Shown piece after piece: positions 61,152 through 64,000 of a DNA stretch of 64,000 nt. The first letter of the stretch is position 1. Every line of letters begins with the position of its first letter. Origin of the DNA: Marinimicrococcus flavescens. GTDB lineage: Bacteria > Pseudomonadota > Alphaproteobacteria > Geminicoccales > Geminicoccaceae. The DNA lies in contig JARGEQ010000025.1 in NCBI GenBank assembly GCA_029211145.1, positions 1-64,000 on the forward strand. The letters run 5' to 3'. The notes below the pieces were generated by a model that saw nothing but the letters and a program-made list of their open reading frames with translations, ran no database searches and was not told the DNA's origin. The translations under genes and the position numbers were made by a program.

Positions 61152-62153
61152 TCAGCGCTCGATCGCTGCGCCGGGATGGAAAGCGTGAAAGACGAACGCG
61201 AACGTCACGTGGTGGGCGACGTCCTCGAAACCGCTGTCGGTGCGGCGCTCGACCACCACGTCGCCGACCTCGCGGCTCTCGGCGATGACCGGCGCATCGA
61301 GCGCCGAGACCTGGCCCGGCCGCCACGACAGGCGCAGCCCGTCCAGGTGGATCTCGCCCGCTGAGCGCAGCTTCTCGAGGCTCCAGGCGCGCTCGCCCAC
61401 CACCACCACGCGGGCCAGCGGTGCGATCCCCTCCGGCACCTCGCCGCGATAGAGGAACGGCATGGCGGCGCTGTCGTAGCCCACATAGGGATTGCTGCCA
61501 TAGGGCCGCTGGCGCGGCTCGGGAGGCGCCAGCACCTCGCCGTGCGGCGCGCGCTCCGTGAAGCTCGCGAAGGATTCCAGGCGGGCGGGGAGCATGGCGA
61601 GCCTGGTGCCCGTCATCGCCCCGACGACGGCCTCGCCCGAGAACTGCTGCCACCAGCTCTCGGTCTGTCGGTCGTACATGACGAGATCGGAATGGCGGAG
61701 CTTGCCGGTGGTCCCGAAATCGAGCACCCGGCCGTCGACGCGCCGGTCGAACACGATGGCGGCGTTGCATAGTGGACAATAGGTGACGGCCACCGGCACG
61801 CCGCCGAGGCGATCGTTGACGATCTCGTGCCACATCAAGATACGCAGGGGATAGGCGCGCGCGAGGCCGCCCAGCTCGAGACCGATCACCGGCTCCTGCG
61901 GCGCCAGCTCCTCCTCCCGGCCCACCGGATGAAAGCGCGGCGCGTCGATTGCCGGGATTCCGTCCTTCGGCGGCCCGCCGCTCATGATCTCGCCGAGCTC
62001 GATGGCATGGCGGCCGAAGTCGGTGCGCGGCCACTCCGCCTGCCACGCGGCCGGCGCCGTTCGGCCGGGCCCCGCGGCGAGAAGAGGGGACAGGGCGAGC
62101 AGCATGCCCGAAAGAAGAGCGCAAATCCGGACCGGCCTCGCGAGTGCACGCAT
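61152..62153 (-). CDS. DUF3179-family exported protein
   Basis: This 333-aa protein has a signal peptide (ICALLSGMLLALSPLLAAGP) and the DUF3179 pattern: LGGLARAYPLRILMWHEIVND, VAVTYCPLCNAAIVFDR with the Cys pair, and FGTTGKLRHSDLVMYDRQT. The family's function is unknown; the CPLC motif suggests metal or disulfide chemistry. ATG 62153 follows AGGAAAG. No C1 role is evident; it interrupts the H4MPT genes. Confidence 0.88.
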   Translation of the reverse strand: MRALARPVRICALLSGMLLALSPLLAAGPGRTAPAAWQAEWPRTDFGRHAIELGEIMSGGPPKDGIPAIDAPRFHPVGREEELAPQEPVIGLELGGLARAYPLRILMWHEIVNDRLGGVPVAVTYCPLCNAAIVFDRRVDGRVLDFGTTGKLRHSDLVMYDRQTESWWQQFSGEAVVGAMTGTRLAMLPARLESFASFTERAPHGEVLAPPEPRQRPYGSNPYVGYDSAAMPFLYRGEVPEGIAPLARVVVVGERAWSLEKLRSAGEIHLDGLRLSWRPGQVSALDAPVIAESREVGDVVVERRTDSGFEDVAHHVTFAFVFHAFHPGAAIER

Positions 62154-62380
62154 CACGGCGCTTTCCTGATCGCTTCACGCCGCACATTCTTGCACTCAGG
62201 CCGGCATGGCGGCGTCACGTTCCATCACGAGCGCGCGCAGATGCGCGTCAAAAGCGGGTGATCCTGTAGCGGATGCTACAGCAGGGCGGTGCGAAGAAGC
62301 GCATTCTCCACACATCGGATCGGCACCCGCAGGCGGCGGGCCGGTCCGGGAGCCTGGAAGAACTGGAGCGAGCGACGCCG

Positions 62381-62509
62381 ATGCGTGATCCAGCCCCTGA
62401 AGATCATCCAAGCTACGAGTTCGATCACACGCCCGAGGATCTCCTGCCGGAGGCCGGCACGACGATGGCCCTGTGCCTTGCCCTGCTGACCTTCCTCTTC
62501 ATCCTCTAG
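62381..62509 (+). CDS. Possible 42-aa single-span membrane protein
   Basis: ATG 62381 opens a short frame with a polar, acidic N-terminus (MRDPAPEDHPSYEFDHTPED) and a hydrophobic C-terminal span (TTMALCLALLTFLFIL). There is no strong ribosome site and no family match. The credible membrane anchor is the only support. The preceding 220 bases after the DUF3179 start show nothing else. Confidence 0.35.
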   Translation: MRDPAPEDHPSYEFDHTPEDLLPEAGTTMALCLALLTFLFIL

Positions 62510-62634
62510 AGCGTTCGGAATCGTCAGGAAGCGCGCTGCGACGCAACGGCCCGGGCAGGACTGCGTCGCGGCGGACGATTGCGATCCGTCCTGAAGATCC
62601 ATGCCAAGGCAGCCGGCTCGGGCGCTCGCCGCTG

Positions 62635-62835
62635 TCAGTCCGCCAGGGACAACCTGCCGACCTTTTCCTCGCGGCCATCTTCGGCAGCCTCCTGCCGGTC
62701 GGCGGCCAGTACGCTAAAGAGCGTCCATCCCATCGAGTAGAGGATGAAGGCGAAGGGGAGCGCCGCCAGGATGGCGCCCGTCTGCAGGCCGGCTGGCGGA
62801 AGGCGTGGGACACGGAGGGTCTCCAGCGGCCGGGG
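62635..62835 (-). pseudogene. Remnant of a BCCT (betaine/choline/carnitine) transporter
   Basis: On the minus strand, in the frame ending at TGA 62635, LQTGAILAALPFAFILYSMG and then WTLFSVLAADRQ match the last membrane helix of BCCT transporters. Upstream the match fades within about 15 residues and no start or body follows. This is a decayed 3' end of a gene that is normally 500 codons or longer. The rest of the 460-base stretch 62510-62969 holds nothing recognisable. Confidence 0.45.
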
Positions 62836-62969
62836 CAGGATGGTGGGCCTCCCGCTGCCCGGCGTCGGGAACAGTCGAGCAGAAAGCGGCGGCGCGGCGC
62901 GGATCCCCGATGCAACAGGCTGTTGCCGCGGCGGTTCCGGCTACCGTCGTAGAAGCGGCAGGCGCCGCT

Positions 62970-63578
62970 TCAGCCGTGCACGCGGCTGCTTGCCGGAAAG
63001 AGAGTGCCGAGCGGCGGCGCGTCACGATGCGCAAACGCGATGCGCTGCTCGAAGCCCGCCGCGAGGCGGGTGAAGGCGGCGTCCACCACCCCCGCCGCAG
63101 CGAGCGACGCGAGGTCCGCGCCCGCCTGCATGGCCGCCGACTTCACCAGAACCAGCCGCTCGGCCGCCAGCCGCCGCGCCAGGATGAGGGCCAGGCTGTC
63201 GGAGGTGATCTCCCAGGAGGGCTCGATGGTGCCGTCGGTGCCGATCATGCACCAGGGCAGCCAGACGGCGCGGCCGCCCACCCGCCGCAGGGCTGCCACC
63301 TCCTCCTCGCTCTCCACGAGGCCCAGCCGCGGCTCGAGTGCCTGGAGGACGAGGGCGTATTGCTGCATGGCGAGGATCGCCATGCGATGCGCTGCCAGAT
63401 CGTCGAAGCCGAGCCGCTGCTGCGCCGCCCGCACCTGGTCGGCGAACGGCCCGCCACCCGCCACCACCAGCCGTGCGGGCCCCTCCGTCCCGGCGATGGC
63501 AGCAAGCCAGGGGACCAGCGCCGAGGTGTCCATGAGGCTCCCTCCGATCTTGACGATCCACAGCGGCTCGCGGTTCAT
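62970..63578 (-). CDS. Amino-acid-kinase-fold protein, MfnE-like
   Basis: This 202-aa kinase of the aspartate/uridylate kinase fold has LWIVKIGGSLMDTS at the N-terminus (phosphate loop with Lys), ARLVVAGGGPFADQVR, and TSDSLALILARRLAAERLVL with the KSA loop after it. Small members occur in H4MPT clusters and resemble archaeal MfnE, which phosphorylates the aminomethylfuran phosphate. That fits the mfnB and MfnF-like genes 23 kb away. Start MNREPLW at 63578; a longer frame upstream looks non-coding. Confidence 0.82.
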   Translation of the reverse strand: MNREPLWIVKIGGSLMDTSALVPWLAAIAGTEGPARLVVAGGGPFADQVRAAQQRLGFDDLAAHRMAILAMQQYALVLQALEPRLGLVESEEEVAALRRVGGRAVWLPWCMIGTDGTIEPSWEITSDSLALILARRLAAERLVLVKSAAMQAGADLASLAAAGVVDAAFTRLAAGFEQRIAFAHRDAPPLGTLFPASSRVHG

Positions 63579-63688
63579 TCCCGGCTCCCTGCACGGCGGC
63601 AGGTGCCATGCCTGCGCCACCGGCGAGGCTAGGGCGGGTGCCGGCGGGGCGGCAAGTGGGGCGGGCCCGCGAGGGGAAGGGGCGAGGC

Positions 63689-64000
63689 ATGAGTACGCGG
63701 ATGCGGGCGGCGGCCCTGGAGGCGGGGCGGCAGCGGCTCGGCCTGCTCATGGGTCTTGCCGGGGTGGCCACGTTCAGCCTGACCCTGCCGGCCACACGTC
63801 TGGCCGTGCAGGAGCTCGATGTCTGGTTTGTAGCCTTCGGCCGCATGACCCTCGGTGCCGTGGCGGCGCTGATCTATCTCGTAGCGGTGCGCGCGCCCCT
63901 GCCGGATCGCCGCAGCCTGCCATGGCTGGCGGCGGCCTCGCTGGGCGTGGTGCTGGGCTTTCCTTTGTTCTCGACCCTGGCCATGCAGTCGGTGGACGCC
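63689..64000 (+). CDS. EamA/DMT-family transporter, 3' end cut by the window
   Basis: The frame from ATG 63689 (GGGGCGAGG upstream) stays open to the window end, giving 104 residues. It shows EamA features: LMGLAGVATFSLTLPATRLA (first helix with the Pro-Ala-T motif), FVAFGRMTLGAVAALIYL and WLAAASLGVVLGFPLF. The full family length is about 290-300 aa, so roughly a third is present. The substrate is unknown. Confidence 0.85.
   Translation, partial: MSTRMRAAALEAGRQRLGLLMGLAGVATFSLTLPATRLAVQELDVWFVAFGRMTLGAVAALIYLVAVRAPLPDRRSLPWLAAASLGVVLGFPLFSTLAMQSVDA

Overview
The window is uniformly G+C-rich, and its genes overlap by 1 to 14 bases in tight operons. It carries a bacterial tetrahydromethanopterin (H4MPT) C1 pathway plus many family-5 peptide ABC transporters and FCD-type GntR regulators. 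Together these point to an alphaproteobacterium (Rhodospirillales or Rhizobiales-like; genus not recognisable) that can oxidise formaldehyde and scavenges peptides and amides. No rRNA, tRNA, CRISPR array or intact transposon was seen.

Layout. (1) 1-3.2 kb is a degraded, repeat-rich zone: a broken gamma-glutamylcyclotransferase gene, four tandem copies of a ~158-bp repeat (a fifth lies further on), one unrecognised ORF, and decayed copies of its 3' end. (2) 3.2-4 kb holds a fasciclin-domain protein and a tiny membrane ORF. (3) 4-11.9 kb, minus strand, is a complete oligopeptide ABC operon (binding protein, two permeases, fused double ATPase) that continues into a GntR regulator, an M20 carbamoylase-type amidohydrolase and a hotdog thioesterase. 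(4) 11.9-16.7 kb, minus strand, holds a DUF938 methyltransferase, a CobW GTPase with its small partner, a PgdA/imidase-type deacetylase, an asparaginase and a GntR regulator. (5) 16.9-30.3 kb, plus strand, holds a second peptide-type ABC system whose two ATPases form an asymmetric pair, an SDR, a GntR regulator, an iron/polyamine-type ABC system, a CoA-transferase and a CitE-like lyase. (6) 30.3-40.5 kb is the first part of the H4MPT/methylofuran block: mptG-like, mtdB, mch, fae, several ATP-grasp ligases, a CitG-like gene, a HisA paralogue, an MfnF-like gene and mfnB. (7) 40.5-57.9 kb is a striking array of five tandem binding-protein paralogues on a ~1.8-kb repeat unit, then one dppBCDF-type transporter and three tandem M81 (MlrC-like) metallopeptidases. 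(8) 58.4-63.6 kb, minus strand, resumes the H4MPT block: DUF447, a dihydropteroate-synthase-like protein, a DmrB/AfpA-type flavoprotein and an MfnE-like kinase, interrupted by a DUF3179 gene and a BCCT transporter relic. A truncated EamA exporter ends the window.

How it fits together. Fae, MtdB and Mch perform three consecutive steps from formaldehyde to formyl-H4MPT; the surrounding ligases, GHMP protein, DHPS-like protein, flavoprotein and Mfn-type enzymes would make the H4MPT and methylofuran cofactors. The formyltransferase/hydrolase (Fhc) genes are not in the window. The peptide array looks like a modular uptake system: five binding proteins, each with its own conserved promoter/operator region and 3' hairpin, could feed one importer and three cytoplasmic peptidases. 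It sits inside the C1 block and splits it. The carbamoylase, asparaginase and imidase-type genes add a theme of amide-bond hydrolysis.
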